Positions 25,695 through 35,176 are shown, counted from the first letter of the stretch. The stretch: DNA of 64,000 bases from Clostridia bacterium (GCA_017468085.1 JAFUJR010000027.1:62001-126000); one strand, 5' to 3'. Notes: a model not told the origin generated them from the sequence alone. Program-made: numbers and translations.

Positions 25695-27824
25695 ATGTTA
25701 CCCGAAATTAAACGCGTAAAAATGCCGAAAAACGTCTTTCCTACCTTGTGGCAAGCCGTTCTTTTCCGCAATTACGGACTTATCAAGCCGCAAAATCTTG
25801 CGGCTGTTTTGTCTTGTAGCGAAGAAATTTTACACACGGAAGCGGAGCGCCTTGGGCTTTTGCGGACGGAATATAATCCCGATTGGGCGCAAAAAGGGTA
25901 TATCACTCTTATTCGCAACAACTGGTTTTTGTTACCTTATAAGCAGCTTATAAAATTGCTTGGCATAGACGAGGCTCGTTTGGATTTTATCCTGCAAAAC
26001 GACGACTTTTTGTCCGTTAAACTTGGCGATTTTAAGCCGGAATGCGCAGAGGTTTCTTATGCGCCCTTGACGGAGGAGGAAAGCGCAAAAACACAGCTCG
26101 TCGCGGACATGGTGCGCCCGTTTTTGCAAAATAGGGGAGAGCAACCCTTTAAATTTTTCCGAAATCCGTGCGCAGATAAGACGATCAAGCGTGCGGACGG
26201 CACGCGCATCGTGCACGGATATTTATCTCCCTGCGGCGACGCGTTCGATACGGATACGGAAACTCACCTGCCCGACGGCTTGCTTGCCGAATATGCAAAG
26301 CAAGGGGTAAACGGCGTTTGGCTGCACGGCGTCTTGTCTACGCTTTCCCCTTATCCGTTTGACGAGGCGCAAAGCAATGGCTTTGAGGCGCGCCGTAAGG
26401 AAATGAAAAAGCTGGTTGCGCGCTTGAAAAGTTACGGCATTAAATTATATCTTTATATGAACGAGCCGCGAGGCTTGGCAGAGAATAAGTTCGGCAAATA
26501 CAGCCACCTTATCGGCAGAAGGGAAAGGGGCTATGCCTCCCTTTGCTTCGAGCAAAAAGAAACGAGGGAATATCTTTACAATGCGGTAAAGGATTTGCTT
26601 TGCGCCGTACCTGACTTGGGCGGTATCATCACCATCACGATGAGCGAAAATCTCACCCATTGCCATTATTTGCCCAACACGAATTGTCCCGTCTGCAAAA
26701 ATATTCCCCCCGAACGCACGGCGGCTTCTGTCAATAATACGATACAAAAGGCGATAAAAGACAGCGGCAGCGGGGCGGAGCTTATCGCCAATCTTTGGGG
26801 GTGGTCGCCGTATATGGAATGGACGGAAGAACAGACCCTGCGCGGCGTGGAAATGTTGGATAAAGATATTTCCGTCATGTGCGTAAGCGAATACGATTTA
26901 CCCATCGTAAAGGGCGGTGTGGAAAGTAAAATCATCGATTATTCCATATCCAATCCCGGCCCCAGCCAAATCACGAAGAACGCCTTAAAAAAGGCGGTGG
27001 AAACGGGGCATAAGCCGTATGCGAAGATACAGATAAACAACAGTTGGGAGTGTTCCGCCGCGCCCTATTTGCCCGTGTTTGATTTGACCTTTGAACACCT
27101 GCAAAACCTTGCGAAAATCGGCGTAAAAGATTATATGCTGACTTGGACGCTCGGCGGTTATCCCTCGCCCGCAGCCAAACTCGTTGCCGACTTTACGGCA
27201 AGCAAGGGGAATATGGATTTGTCGGCGTGGTATAAAGGGGTCTTTGGCGAAAATGCGGACGGGGTGCATAACGCAGTCAAAACAATATGCGATGCTTTCC
27301 GCGAATATCCGTTTAGCGTACAGAGCCTTTACCTTTCGCCAAAAACGCTTGGCGCGGCAAATCTTTGGACGTTGGAGGCAGAGGAAAAACGTTCGGTGAT
27401 GGTTTCTTATTGCTACGACGATTTTGAGAGCTGGATTTATCCTTATCCCTACGAAATTTATCTTTCGCAATACGAAAAGTTGTTAAAAGGTTGGGGGCAG
27501 GGTTGCGACGAACTGCAAAAACTGCCGTCCACACCCATGATAGACGAAATGAAAATTTTTGCCAAGGCAGCGTATTTGCATTTCGAAACGGACTATCTGC
27601 AAACGCGGTTTTCCTTTGAAAAACGGGATAAAGAAAAGCATTTGCAAAGCCTTATCCAAACGGCGGCGCGCGCCAAGGATAACGCGGAAGCGTTGCTTGC
27701 GCTTGTGCGCAAATGCCCGTTAATTGGTTTTGAAACGTCCAATCATTATTTCTACAACGAACGCAATTTAATCGAAAAATCCGTCAATATGTCGCAAATT
27801 TTGGACGAATTGAAAAAAAATTAA
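25695..27824 (+). CDS. Putative TIM-barrel hydrolase, family not recognised (709 aa)
   Basis: It starts one base after the previous stop. Residues ~1-120 are helical and contain a helix-turn-helix-like repeat (LIKPQNLAAVLSCSEEIL; YKQLIKLLGIDEARLDFIL). From ~160 the sequence looks like a (beta/alpha)8 glycosidase: GVNGVWLHGVL, then SYGIKLYLYMNEPRG, GGIITITMSE, AELIANLWGW, KIQINNSWE and GVKDYMLTWTLGGYPSP, in the order expected for successive barrel strands. A CPVCKN segment follows the SE strand. I cannot assign a GH family. NEPRG, MSENL and NNSWE are candidate acidic positions. As the last gene of the creatinase-like/ASRT operon it may release or modify the same substrate. Confidence 0.55.
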   Translation: MLPEIKRVKMPKNVFPTLWQAVLFRNYGLIKPQNLAAVLSCSEEILHTEAERLGLLRTEYNPDWAQKGYITLIRNNWFLLPYKQLIKLLGIDEARLDFILQNDDFLSVKLGDFKPECAEVSYAPLTEEESAKTQLVADMVRPFLQNRGEQPFKFFRNPCADKTIKRADGTRIVHGYLSPCGDAFDTDTETHLPDGLLAEYAKQGVNGVWLHGVLSTLSPYPFDEAQSNGFEARRKEMKKLVARLKSYGIKLYLYMNEPRGLAENKFGKYSHLIGRRERGYASLCFEQKETREYLYNAVKDLLCAVPDLGGIITITMSENLTHCHYLPNTNCPVCKNIPPERTAASVNNTIQKAIKDSGSGAELIANLWGWSPYMEWTEEQTLRGVEMLDKDISVMCVSEYDLPIVKGGVESKIIDYSISNPGPSQITKNALKKAVETGHKPYAKIQINNSWECSAAPYLPVFDLTFEHLQNLAKIGVKDYMLTWTLGGYPSPAAKLVADFTASKGNMDLSAWYKGVFGENADGVHNAVKTICDAFREYPFSVQSLYLSPKTLGAANLWTLEAEEKRSVMVSYCYDDFESWIYPYPYEIYLSQYEKLLKGWGQGCDELQKLPSTPMIDEMKIFAKAAYLHFETDYLQTRFSFEKRDKEKHLQSLIQTAARAKDNAEALLALVRKCPLIGFETSNHYFYNERNLIEKSVNMSQILDELKKN

Positions 27825-27836
27825 AACAAGTAAAAG

Positions 27837-27864
27837 GGCGCGGTGGCAAATTTGCCACCGCGCC
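27837..27864. terminator. Palindromic hairpin between convergent genes
   Basis: 28-base perfect palindrome (arms GGCGCGGTGGCAAA and TTTGCCACCGCGCC) between the convergent 25695 and 27906 genes. The T-tract is weak on both sides, but the stem is very stable. Confidence 0.7.
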
Positions 27865-27905
27865 TATCGTCATTATAAGTTGTTTTTACCGCCCAAATAG
27901 GGGAA

Positions 27906-28343
27906 TTATTGCTCCTTACCGCACTCCTTACAAAAACGGGAATCCCCGTCGATCAAAGCGCCGCAATGCTTACAGAATTTGGTCGCGCCGTCCGTGCCCT
28001 CAAAACCTTCTCTTGCCGCGCTTGCCACCGTTCTTATCGCGTCGCTTTGTATTTCCGCGTTTGTGCTGGCGATTTCCGTCATATCCTCTTTGTTTGCGGC
28101 TTGAATATGCTTAGTCATTTTTACCGAAAGTTTAGCGATTTCGGGGTAAAAACCAATAATACCGCAAGTAAAAGTAAGGAACACGCCAAGGCTGGACAAT
28201 ACGCCGCCCAAAATAAATTTCCATTCGTTTTCAAAATCGCCAAAGCCGACGATAACGAACACAATTCCAGTAATTGCAACGCAGAGGAAAAACGCCGCCA
28301 AAATCTTTAAAATCAAAAATACAACAGGTTTTTTCTTGCTCAT
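27906..28343 (-). CDS. Small zinc-ribbon membrane protein
   Basis: This 145-aa protein has two hydrophobic helices (~9-32 and ~43-66), a short helical linker and a C-terminal zinc ribbon with two CxxC pairs (CKHCG and CKECG). Proteins of this design are common hypothetical membrane proteins in Bacillota, and no enzymatic role is evident. The ribosome binding site AAGGAGAG lies upstream of ATG 28343, with a consensus promoter behind it, so it is a single-gene unit. Confidence 0.75.
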   Translation of the reverse strand: MSKKKPVVFLILKILAAFFLCVAITGIVFVIVGFGDFENEWKFILGGVLSSLGVFLTFTCGIIGFYPEIAKLSVKMTKHIQAANKEDMTEIASTNAEIQSDAIRTVASAAREGFEGTDGATKFCKHCGALIDGDSRFCKECGKEQ

Positions 28344-28370
28344 AAAACTCTCCTTTGGTTTTGTGCCTTG

Positions 28371-28399
28371 ATAATATCATAAAAAAGGGGAGGTGTCAA
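28371..28399 (-). promoter_or_regulatory. Sigma-A promoter of the zinc-ribbon gene
   Basis: On the minus strand, TTGACA (28394-28399), a 17-base spacer and TATTAT (28371-28376), 28 bases upstream of the start codon. Confidence 0.75.
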
Positions 28400-28423
28400 T
28401 AGTTTTTTAATTTTTTGCAATAG

Positions 28424-28447
28424 AAAAGCACGGTTTCCCGTGCTTTT
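28424..28447 (-). terminator. Terminator of the ABC exporter operon
   Basis: Stem AAAAGCACGG / CCGTGCTTTT with a 4-base loop, reading on the minus strand shortly after the stop of the exporter gene (28469) and ending in a short T-run. Confidence 0.7.
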
Positions 28448-28468
28448 TCCGTTTCATACAGCTAATAT

Positions 28469-30364
28469 TTACGCCGTTTTCATCAATTCTTCTTTGCGGT
28501 TTTGCAAGGTATACAAATCGAAATATCTGCCCTTCTTTTTCAGGAGCTCGTTGTGGTTGCCCTGCTCGATGATTTCCCCGTGCGAAAGGACGATAATGTT
28601 GTCCGCGTGCTGTACGGTGGAAAGTCTGTGCGCAACGATAAGCATCGTGCCGATATTCATCATTTTTTCCAACGAATCTTGAATCAAAACCTCCGTTTCG
28701 GTGTCGATATTCGCCGTCGCCTCGTCCAAAATCATCACCGCAGGCTTATGCACGATGGTACGCGCAAACGAAAGAAGCTGTCTTTGCCCTGCCGAGAAGT
28801 TGTTGCCGCGTTCCAAAATCTGATAATCCAAGCCTTTGTCCAGCTTGGTGATAAAGGAATCCGCGTTCACGTACTTGCATGCCTGCCAAACCGCCTCGTC
28901 GTCGATACCTTCGCTGCGGAGCAGGATATTATCGCGAATCGTACCCGAGAAGAGGAATACGTCCTGCAACATCTGCCCGAAGTGCTTACGCAAAGAGGAA
29001 ATTTTAATGGCTTTAATATCAATTCCGTCAATTAAAATTTGACCCTTTTGTATGTCGTAGTTACGGCAGATGAGGGACAAAATCGTCGTCTTGCCCGAAC
29101 CCGTCGAACCTACGAACGCAACCGTCTGCTTGGCGTCGATTTTAAAGGAAACGTCTTTCAAAACCCATTCCTCACCCTCGTAGGCAAACCAAACGTTTTT
29201 AAACTCAATTTCGCCTTGAACGTCTGTCAATTCCCTTGCGCCAAGGCTATCCACCACGGTGGGCTGCATATCCATGATCGTGAAGATTTTTTCCGCCGAC
29301 GCAAACGCCGATTGCAACCAGTTAAATTGCTCTGCAAGGCTTTGGATGGGGTTAAAGAATTTGGATATATACATATAGAACGAAACGACGATTTCGCTCG
29401 TAACTACCTGTCCTAAAATCGCTTTCCCGTCGATTGCGCCTTTCGCACCGAGAAAGAAAAGACAGAGCACCGACACCATATACAGCATATACACGGTGGG
29501 GCGGAAGACGCCAAAGACGAAGATCTGTTGATATTTCGCCTTGCCAAGCATTGCGTTTTTCGTGCGGAATTCGTTAAGTTTCTTATCCTCGCGATTGAAG
29601 AATTGCGTAATTTTAATGCCCGAAAGGTTTTCGGAAAGGAAGGTGTTGATGTCCGTCGTGCCGTCTTTTACCTTGCGGTATGCACGGCGGGAGAATTTAC
29701 GGAATAAAATGGTGAACAGCAAGATGAAAGGCACAAAGCAAAGCACCATCATCGTCAGCATATAATTTAAACAGAGCATCGCCACCAATACGCCGATGAT
29801 GACGAAGCAGTTTTTAATGAGGTTGACGATCAGGTTGGTGAACATCATCGAAACGCCGTTCGTATCGTTGGTTACGCGCGTAACCAATTTCCCGACGGGG
29901 ATATGATTGAGCTGTTCGTGCGAGAGCTTTTCAATATGCTCAAACAAATCGATACGCAAATCGGAAATAATTCTCTGCCCGACCTTTTGCAATATGATCG
30001 ATTGGAAATAGGTGCAGAGCAAGGAAACGACCAAAATGCCCGCGTATAAGCCGATCATCGTGAAGAGGTAGTTAAGTTGGAAACCGTCTTCCTTGATGAT
30101 GCCTTGGATTTTACCGATAAGCAGAGGGGAAACGATATCGTACGCAATCGAGAATACCATCAAAAACAACACGAAGGCAAATTTGCCCCAATAAGGCTTT
30201 GCGTATTTCAGCAAGCGCTTGACGATTTCCTTGTCGGAGATATTCCGTTCAAAGCCCATGCTCTCCTTCTTGTCTTTGATAAGGCAGTAAGCAAGAATGA
30301 AAAGGATAGACAGCGCGCCGAGAATGCCGCCCATGATAATCAGAGGATAATAATTCTTCCACAT
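28469..30364 (-). CDS. ABC exporter half-transporter with complete ATPase site
   Basis: This 631-aa protein has an N-terminal hydrophobic segment (~8-30), a six-helix exporter domain (~55-350) and a nucleotide-binding domain with Walker A (GSTGSGKTT), signature FSAGQ and Walker B VMILDEATAN including the catalytic Glu. The gene follows the partner at 30366 by one base, and the two form a heterodimeric lipid/drug/peptide exporter of the MsbA/BmrCD type. The extra N-terminal helix is slightly unusual. Substrate unknown. Confidence 0.9.
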   Translation of the reverse strand: MWKNYYPLIIMGGILGALSILFILAYCLIKDKKESMGFERNISDKEIVKRLLKYAKPYWGKFAFVLFLMVFSIAYDIVSPLLIGKIQGIIKEDGFQLNYLFTMIGLYAGILVVSLLCTYFQSIILQKVGQRIISDLRIDLFEHIEKLSHEQLNHIPVGKLVTRVTNDTNGVSMMFTNLIVNLIKNCFVIIGVLVAMLCLNYMLTMMVLCFVPFILLFTILFRKFSRRAYRKVKDGTTDINTFLSENLSGIKITQFFNREDKKLNEFRTKNAMLGKAKYQQIFVFGVFRPTVYMLYMVSVLCLFFLGAKGAIDGKAILGQVVTSEIVVSFYMYISKFFNPIQSLAEQFNWLQSAFASAEKIFTIMDMQPTVVDSLGARELTDVQGEIEFKNVWFAYEGEEWVLKDVSFKIDAKQTVAFVGSTGSGKTTILSLICRNYDIQKGQILIDGIDIKAIKISSLRKHFGQMLQDVFLFSGTIRDNILLRSEGIDDEAVWQACKYVNADSFITKLDKGLDYQILERGNNFSAGQRQLLSFARTIVHKPAVMILDEATANIDTETEVLIQDSLEKMMNIGTMLIVAHRLSTVQHADNIIVLSHGEIIEQGNHNELLKKKGRYFDLYTLQNRKEELMKTA

Positions 30365-30365
30365 A

Positions 30366-32147
30366 TTACTTTTCCTCCTCCAATTTCTGCAATTCAGCCA
30401 TCGCCTTATAGGCAGGGCAGGTTTCCATCAGCTCGTCGTTCGTGCCGACGGCAACGATTTTTCCTTCGTCGATAAAGACGATTTTATCCATCTGCCGAAT
30501 GGTGGAAATTCGGTGCGCAATCAAAATGGTCGTCTTGCCCTCGCGCTCCTTGGCAAGGTTGGCAAGCAGGGTGGTTTCCGTGCTTGTATCCACAGCCGAA
30601 AGAGAGTCGTCCAAAATCAAGATAGACGAATCTTTTAAGAGAGCGCGCGCAATCGAAATACGCTGTTTTTGTCCGCCCGATACGGTAACGCCGCGCTCAC
30701 CGAGCACCGTTTCGTATTTTTCGGGGAATTCCTCGATATTGTCGTCAACCGCCGCCATTTTCGCCGCGTAACGGATTTTATCGGGGTCTGCTTTGTCGCA
30801 AGCAAACGCAATATTGTTAGAAATCGTGTCGCTGAAAAGGAAATTGTCCTGCGGCACGTAGGAAATGTGCTTGCGGAGGGAGGAAATCGTAACGTCGTTT
30901 ACGTCCGTATCGTCTACAAACAGACAGCCGTCCGCTACGTTATAGTTACGGAGTAGCAAATCGACCAAAGTCGTTTTGCCTGCGCCCGTTCTGCCGATGA
31001 CGCCCACGTTTTCGCCCGCTTCAATGGTGAACGAAACGCCGTTCAGCGCGTCGTAATCGCCCGTGAAATGTTTAAAGCGCAGGTCGCGGAATTCAATTTT
31101 ACCCTTGACGTCCGAAATCTCTTTTGCGTCGGGTTTATCCACAACGTCTTGCTTTGCGTCCATAAGCTCGCTGATACGGTTCAGGGAGGCTTTCCCGCGC
31201 GATACCATTTCGATAAGCTCGGAAACCGCCATAAACGGCCAAATGACCGAGTTAAATAAGCCGATGAATTTCATAAGCTCGCCTGCGTTTAACGTATCTT
31301 TATAGACGAGATAACCGCCGTAGCCCAAGATAACGCAGATGACCGATTCGACGAACAGCGTAACGAAGATACGCAACAGAACGGAATATCTCGTATATTC
31401 TACGTTTGCGTCCTCGTTTTCTTTACACAGCTTTTTAAACGCCCAAAGCTCTTTAAATTCCTTGACGAACGCCTTGATCACGGCAATGCCCGAAAAACTT
31501 TCCTGCGAGAAGTCGGAAAGGTTGGAAAAGGCTTGCTGTCTTACGTCCCATTTTTTCGTCATATACTTACCGACGATAAGGGAAACGGCAAGCAGGAATA
31601 TCATAGGGATAAGGGAGAGGAGAGTCATCAGCCAATCGACTTGGAACATCTTGATGATCGCCATACTGCCAAGGAAAATGGCGTCGGCGAACATCATAGA
31701 ACCCCATCCGAAGCATTCGTGCACCGTCTCGATGTCGTTGGTGAAAAGGGACATCAGGTTGCCCACCTTATTCACTTGATAATATTGCTGTGATAAATTC
31801 TTGCAGTGGTCAAACATGCGAAGTCGCAAATCCGTTTCCATTTTGAGCGCCGAACCGAAGAAGCAAATTCTCCACAAAAATCTGCCCGCAACCATTATGA
31901 CAATGATCCACATCATCGGCTCGCACAGATATTTGAGCACGAAATTAAAATCGAACGCCAACCATTTGCCGTCTACTTGCACCATACGCGTACCGTCGAT
32001 AAGGCTATTCAAGCCGTTGACCAAATATTCGTACAGATCGGGAATTTCCAGCTGCGCCAAATCTACGGCAATTAGCGATATCAACCCAAAAAGAAAGAGG
32101 TATAGATAGCGCAGATAGTACTTGTTGATATACTTTCCGAACAACAT
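30366..32147 (-). CDS. ABC exporter half-transporter with degenerate ATPase site
   Basis: This 593-aa protein has a six-helix membrane domain and an ATPase domain with Walker A GRTGAGKTT, signature VSGGQ and Walker B LILDDSLSAVD. Asp replaces the catalytic Glu, the hallmark of the degenerate half of heterodimeric exporters such as TM287/288 and BmrCD. The frame can be extended to 32192, but ATG 32147 is preceded by AAGGA at suitable distance and begins with the usual MLFGKYINKYY, so that start was chosen. A promoter lies at 32188-32217. Confidence 0.9.
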   Translation of the reverse strand: MLFGKYINKYYLRYLYLFLFGLISLIAVDLAQLEIPDLYEYLVNGLNSLIDGTRMVQVDGKWLAFDFNFVLKYLCEPMMWIIVIMVAGRFLWRICFFGSALKMETDLRLRMFDHCKNLSQQYYQVNKVGNLMSLFTNDIETVHECFGWGSMMFADAIFLGSMAIIKMFQVDWLMTLLSLIPMIFLLAVSLIVGKYMTKKWDVRQQAFSNLSDFSQESFSGIAVIKAFVKEFKELWAFKKLCKENEDANVEYTRYSVLLRIFVTLFVESVICVILGYGGYLVYKDTLNAGELMKFIGLFNSVIWPFMAVSELIEMVSRGKASLNRISELMDAKQDVVDKPDAKEISDVKGKIEFRDLRFKHFTGDYDALNGVSFTIEAGENVGVIGRTGAGKTTLVDLLLRNYNVADGCLFVDDTDVNDVTISSLRKHISYVPQDNFLFSDTISNNIAFACDKADPDKIRYAAKMAAVDDNIEEFPEKYETVLGERGVTVSGGQKQRISIARALLKDSSILILDDSLSAVDTSTETTLLANLAKEREGKTTILIAHRISTIRQMDKIVFIDEGKIVAVGTNDELMETCPAYKAMAELQKLEEEK

Positions 32148-32187
32148 AATTGTTTTTTCCTTACAATATAAATTATAAACGAATTTT

Positions 32188-32217
32188 ATCATAGCACTTT
32201 CCCCGCTTGCTTGTCAA
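32188..32217 (-). promoter_or_regulatory. Sigma-A promoter of the ABC exporter operon
   Basis: Minus strand: TTGACA (32212-32217), an 18-base spacer and TATGAT (32188-32193). Confidence 0.75.
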
Positions 32218-32271
32218 GCGTTTGCAATCGGCGTGCAATAGAAATAATCGATTATTTTTAGTTTTAAAGGC

Positions 32272-32300
32272 TTGACTATTCGTTTTTTTGATAGTATAAT
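32272..32300 (+). promoter_or_regulatory. Sigma-A promoter of the tldD-tldE operon
   Basis: TTGACT (32272-32277), a 17-base spacer and TATAAT (32295-32300), 53 bases upstream of the start codon. Confidence 0.8.
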
Positions 32301-32353
32301 GTTTGGTATATCTAAAAAAGCCGATACTTTAACGGCGCAAGGAGGAAATAAAC

Positions 32354-33691
32354 TTGTTTAAGTTCAGAAATGACAGCTATGCAGACGTGCGCATAGAAGA
32401 CAGATTTTCCACCAACGTTTCTTTCATGAACGGAACGCTGAAGGAAATGAAGGAAAGAAAGGAAAAACGCGCGTTTATCCGCGTGTTCGACGGCAAAATG
32501 TGGTATTATGCTTCTACGACGGATATCGCAGACGTGCAAAACAAGCTTGACGGGCTTTACGCGCAGGCAAAAAGCAACGCAAAAATCGAAAAGAACGCTA
32601 CGGTCAAACGTTACCAAGTCAACGTAGAGGAAAAGATGGTTTTCACGGGCGCGTCCGTGCGTGATATATCTATTATGGAAAAGATGGCGCTCCTCAAAAA
32701 ATATTTGCCCGTCTTAAGCGCCTCGCCCCTTATGGCGATGCCCCAAGCGATGTATCTTGACAGAAACAGCGTGTTCGAGTTTTATTCCAGCAAAGGCGCG
32801 GCTATCAAATACGATTATCAAACGTGCGGGCTTGTGCTCTCTTGTACGCTTGCCGACGGCGACAAGCATTTCTCTGCCCATCACCAAATCGGCGACGTAT
32901 ATTTCCATAAACTCAAAGGCAAAACCCGTATTTTGAAAGAATCCTTTGCCGAGCAGGTAGAATATATGCAGACCGCAGTTCCCATCGAGGCGGGGGAATA
33001 CCCCGTAATTCTTTCCCCCGAGGCGGCGGGTATTTTCGCACACGAATCCTTCGGGCATAAATCGGAGGCGGACTTCATGCTCGCAGACGAGGGTATCCGC
33101 CGTGAGTGGCAAATCGGCAAAGAGGTCGCTTCGCCTTTGCTTACCATCGTCGATTGCGGTAAATCGCTTGGCAGCGGTTACGTTCCTTACGACGACGAGG
33201 GTACGAAAGCGCGCAAGAATTACCTCATCAAGAAGGGCGTCTTGGCGGGCAGATTGCATAGCGGCGCAACGTCCGCGTACTTAAAGGAAAGAACGACGGG
33301 CAACGCGCGTGCGGTAAATTGCACGTTCGAGCCTATCGTTCGTATGACCAACACCTATATCGACAAGGGCGACCTTACCAAGGACGAACTTTTCGCAGGC
33401 GTCAAATTCGGTTATTATATCAAGAGCGTAAGCCACGGCTCGGGCATGAGTAAATTCACCATCGCGCCCAGCGTCGCTTACGAAATCGTAGACGGAAAAA
33501 TCACCCGTCCCGTAAAAATCAGCGTTATAACGGGCGACGTGTTCACCACGCTCGGTCTTATCGACGGACTTTCCGATAAGGTAGAGTTTATGAGCTTCGT
33601 TTCCGGCGGTTGCGGTAAAATGGAACAGAATCCGTTGCCCGTAGGCTTCGGCGGTCCGTACGTCCGCGTTTCCAAAATGTTCGCGCAGTAA
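32354..33691 (+). CDS. tldD: TldD-family metalloprotease subunit
   Basis: This 445-aa protein has the HExxxH motif of TldD within FAHESFGHKSEADF (~residues 226-239), the catalytic zinc site of the TldD/TldE heterodimer. The start codon is TTG 32354, supported by AAGGAGG about nine bases upstream; no ATG lies nearby in frame. TldD/E digests unfolded or leader peptides and is needed for maturation of some modified peptides (microcin B17, CcdA turnover in E. coli). The partner gene follows after 12 bases. Confidence 0.9.
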   Translation: MFKFRNDSYADVRIEDRFSTNVSFMNGTLKEMKERKEKRAFIRVFDGKMWYYASTTDIADVQNKLDGLYAQAKSNAKIEKNATVKRYQVNVEEKMVFTGASVRDISIMEKMALLKKYLPVLSASPLMAMPQAMYLDRNSVFEFYSSKGAAIKYDYQTCGLVLSCTLADGDKHFSAHHQIGDVYFHKLKGKTRILKESFAEQVEYMQTAVPIEAGEYPVILSPEAAGIFAHESFGHKSEADFMLADEGIRREWQIGKEVASPLLTIVDCGKSLGSGYVPYDDEGTKARKNYLIKKGVLAGRLHSGATSAYLKERTTGNARAVNCTFEPIVRMTNTYIDKGDLTKDELFAGVKFGYYIKSVSHGSGMSKFTIAPSVAYEIVDGKITRPVKISVITGDVFTTLGLIDGLSDKVEFMSFVSGGCGKMEQNPLPVGFGGPYVRVSKMFAQ

Positions 33692-33703
33692 GGAGGGGAT
33701 ATC

Positions 33704-34939
33704 ATGGAAAAAGAATACTTATTAAATAAAAGTAACGAAATCACCTTGAACGTTACCGACGGCAAAGTGGACTCCTATCGTGAAAAAGACGAAACGCAAT
33801 CCACCGTCCGCGTCTACGAAAACGGCACTATCGGCGTAGCGGGCGCACTTGGCGACCCCGACTTCGACGCACTCGAAAAAGAGGCGGCTGCAAAACTCGG
33901 CGGTATTCCTTATCCCTGCAAATTAAATGCAGGCGTTAAAAAGAGTATTATCCGCAACAAACCCGTAGTGTCGGAGAAGGACGTTTTGCGCGTAGGTAAA
34001 CGCTTGGCGAAAAAGGTGGCGGCGGCTTGTCCCCGTTTCCTTATCAACGGCAAAATCCAAACCGCGCGCCGTCAAGGCAGCTATAAAAACTCGCAGGATA
34101 CCGAGCTCTCCTACGAAAATACGTCTTTTTATGCAAGTTTTATTTTAAAGGATAAAGATTCGTCCAACATTATGGACGCAAGCTACGGCGTTTCCGTTTC
34201 CCGTTACGGCAGTGTAACCGAACGGAAAATCGTTGACGACGTAAAAACCTTGCACGACGCGTATTTCGGCGAAAAGGTAACTTTGCCCGACGGCAAATAC
34301 CCCGTTATCCTCGCGCCCGTCGACGTCCTCGGTCAAATCGTAAAAGATTTCATCGCGGAATACTACGTTTCAGGCGGCTCTCTTTTCAAAGAGAAACTCG
34401 GCGAAAAGATTTTTAATGAAAATTTGACGGTTGCCGTGGACAGAAATCCCGTTACCAACCGTTCGGCGGCGTTCTACGACGCGGAAGGGGAAATTGCCCC
34501 TAACTACCGCGCAAATCTGATTCAAGACGGCGTATTCAAAAACGTGCTCAACTGCAAAAATACAGCGACGATGTTCGGCTTGCCTTTGTCTAAAACGGCA
34601 GCCGGCGCATACGACGGCGTTCCCTCCATCGGTTTCCCCGGCGTGTACGTAAAACCCACCGCAACCGACGTAAACGAACTTCTCGGCGCGGAAAAGGCGG
34701 TGTACGTCTTGATCACTTCGGGCGGGGATATCACCACGGAAGGGGTGCTCGGCTTGCCCGTGCAGCTCGCTTTCTTGGTTGAAAACGGAAAAATCACCAA
34801 GCGCGTTACCGATTTCACCATCAGCGGCAACGTACGGGACGTTTTGGGCGACGACTTCATCGGCGTAACCCAAAAGGACGTATTCACCACCCCCCAAGAG
34901 GGCGTTTTGGTCGCAAAAATGAATCTTATTAATAACTAA
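33704..34939 (+). CDS. tldE: TldE/PmbA-family partner subunit
   Basis: This 411-aa protein is homologous to the non-catalytic TldE/PmbA subunit. It has no HExxxH but has the conserved core TARRQGSYKNSQD and FKNVLNC and the C-terminal FTISGNVRDVL. It forms the proteolytic heterodimer with the preceding TldD. AAGGAGG lies upstream of ATG 33704. Whether the pair processes either small peptide encoded in this window is speculation. Confidence 0.88.
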   Translation: MEKEYLLNKSNEITLNVTDGKVDSYREKDETQSTVRVYENGTIGVAGALGDPDFDALEKEAAAKLGGIPYPCKLNAGVKKSIIRNKPVVSEKDVLRVGKRLAKKVAAACPRFLINGKIQTARRQGSYKNSQDTELSYENTSFYASFILKDKDSSNIMDASYGVSVSRYGSVTERKIVDDVKTLHDAYFGEKVTLPDGKYPVILAPVDVLGQIVKDFIAEYYVSGGSLFKEKLGEKIFNENLTVAVDRNPVTNRSAAFYDAEGEIAPNYRANLIQDGVFKNVLNCKNTATMFGLPLSKTAAGAYDGVPSIGFPGVYVKPTATDVNELLGAEKAVYVLITSGGDITTEGVLGLPVQLAFLVENGKITKRVTDFTISGNVRDVLGDDFIGVTQKDVFTTPQEGVLVAKMNLINN

Positions 34940-35094
34940 ATAAAAAAACTATCGAAAAATGCGAAAAATGCATAACAACGCCAGAAATTGTCAGTTTAAT
35001 GCGTTTTTTCGATTAAAATCAAGAAAAATAATGGGTATTATCATTTTTTTCGATTAAAAAATACAAAACAATTTCATTTTTCGCTTAAAAAATC

Positions 35095-35123
35095 TTGACA
35101 AGATAAAAATATTGTGATAAAAT
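35095..35123 (+). promoter_or_regulatory. Consensus promoter of the opp operon
   Basis: TTGACA (35095-35100), exactly 17 bases, TAAAAT (35118-35123). Upstream are three copies of a T-run/TCGATTAAAA-like element (35004-35018, 35044-35061, 35077-35092) spaced about 35-40 bases apart. Confidence 0.85.
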
Positions 35124-35131
35124 AATTAAAA

Positions 35132-35176
35132 TCCACGGAGTAGACTCCTTGATGGGCAACGGAGAGGAGTCGTGGA
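35132..35176 (+). promoter_or_regulatory. Structured 5' leader of the opp operon
   Basis: The transcript begins with a bulged hairpin: TCCAC (35132-35136) with GTGGA (35172-35176), and GACTCC (35143-35148) with GGAGTC (35166-35171). CTCC (35145-35148) can instead pair with GGAG at 35137-35140 or with the GGAGG ribosome binding site near 35211. A regulatory switch is possible. No known riboswitch class is recognised. Confidence 0.45.
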
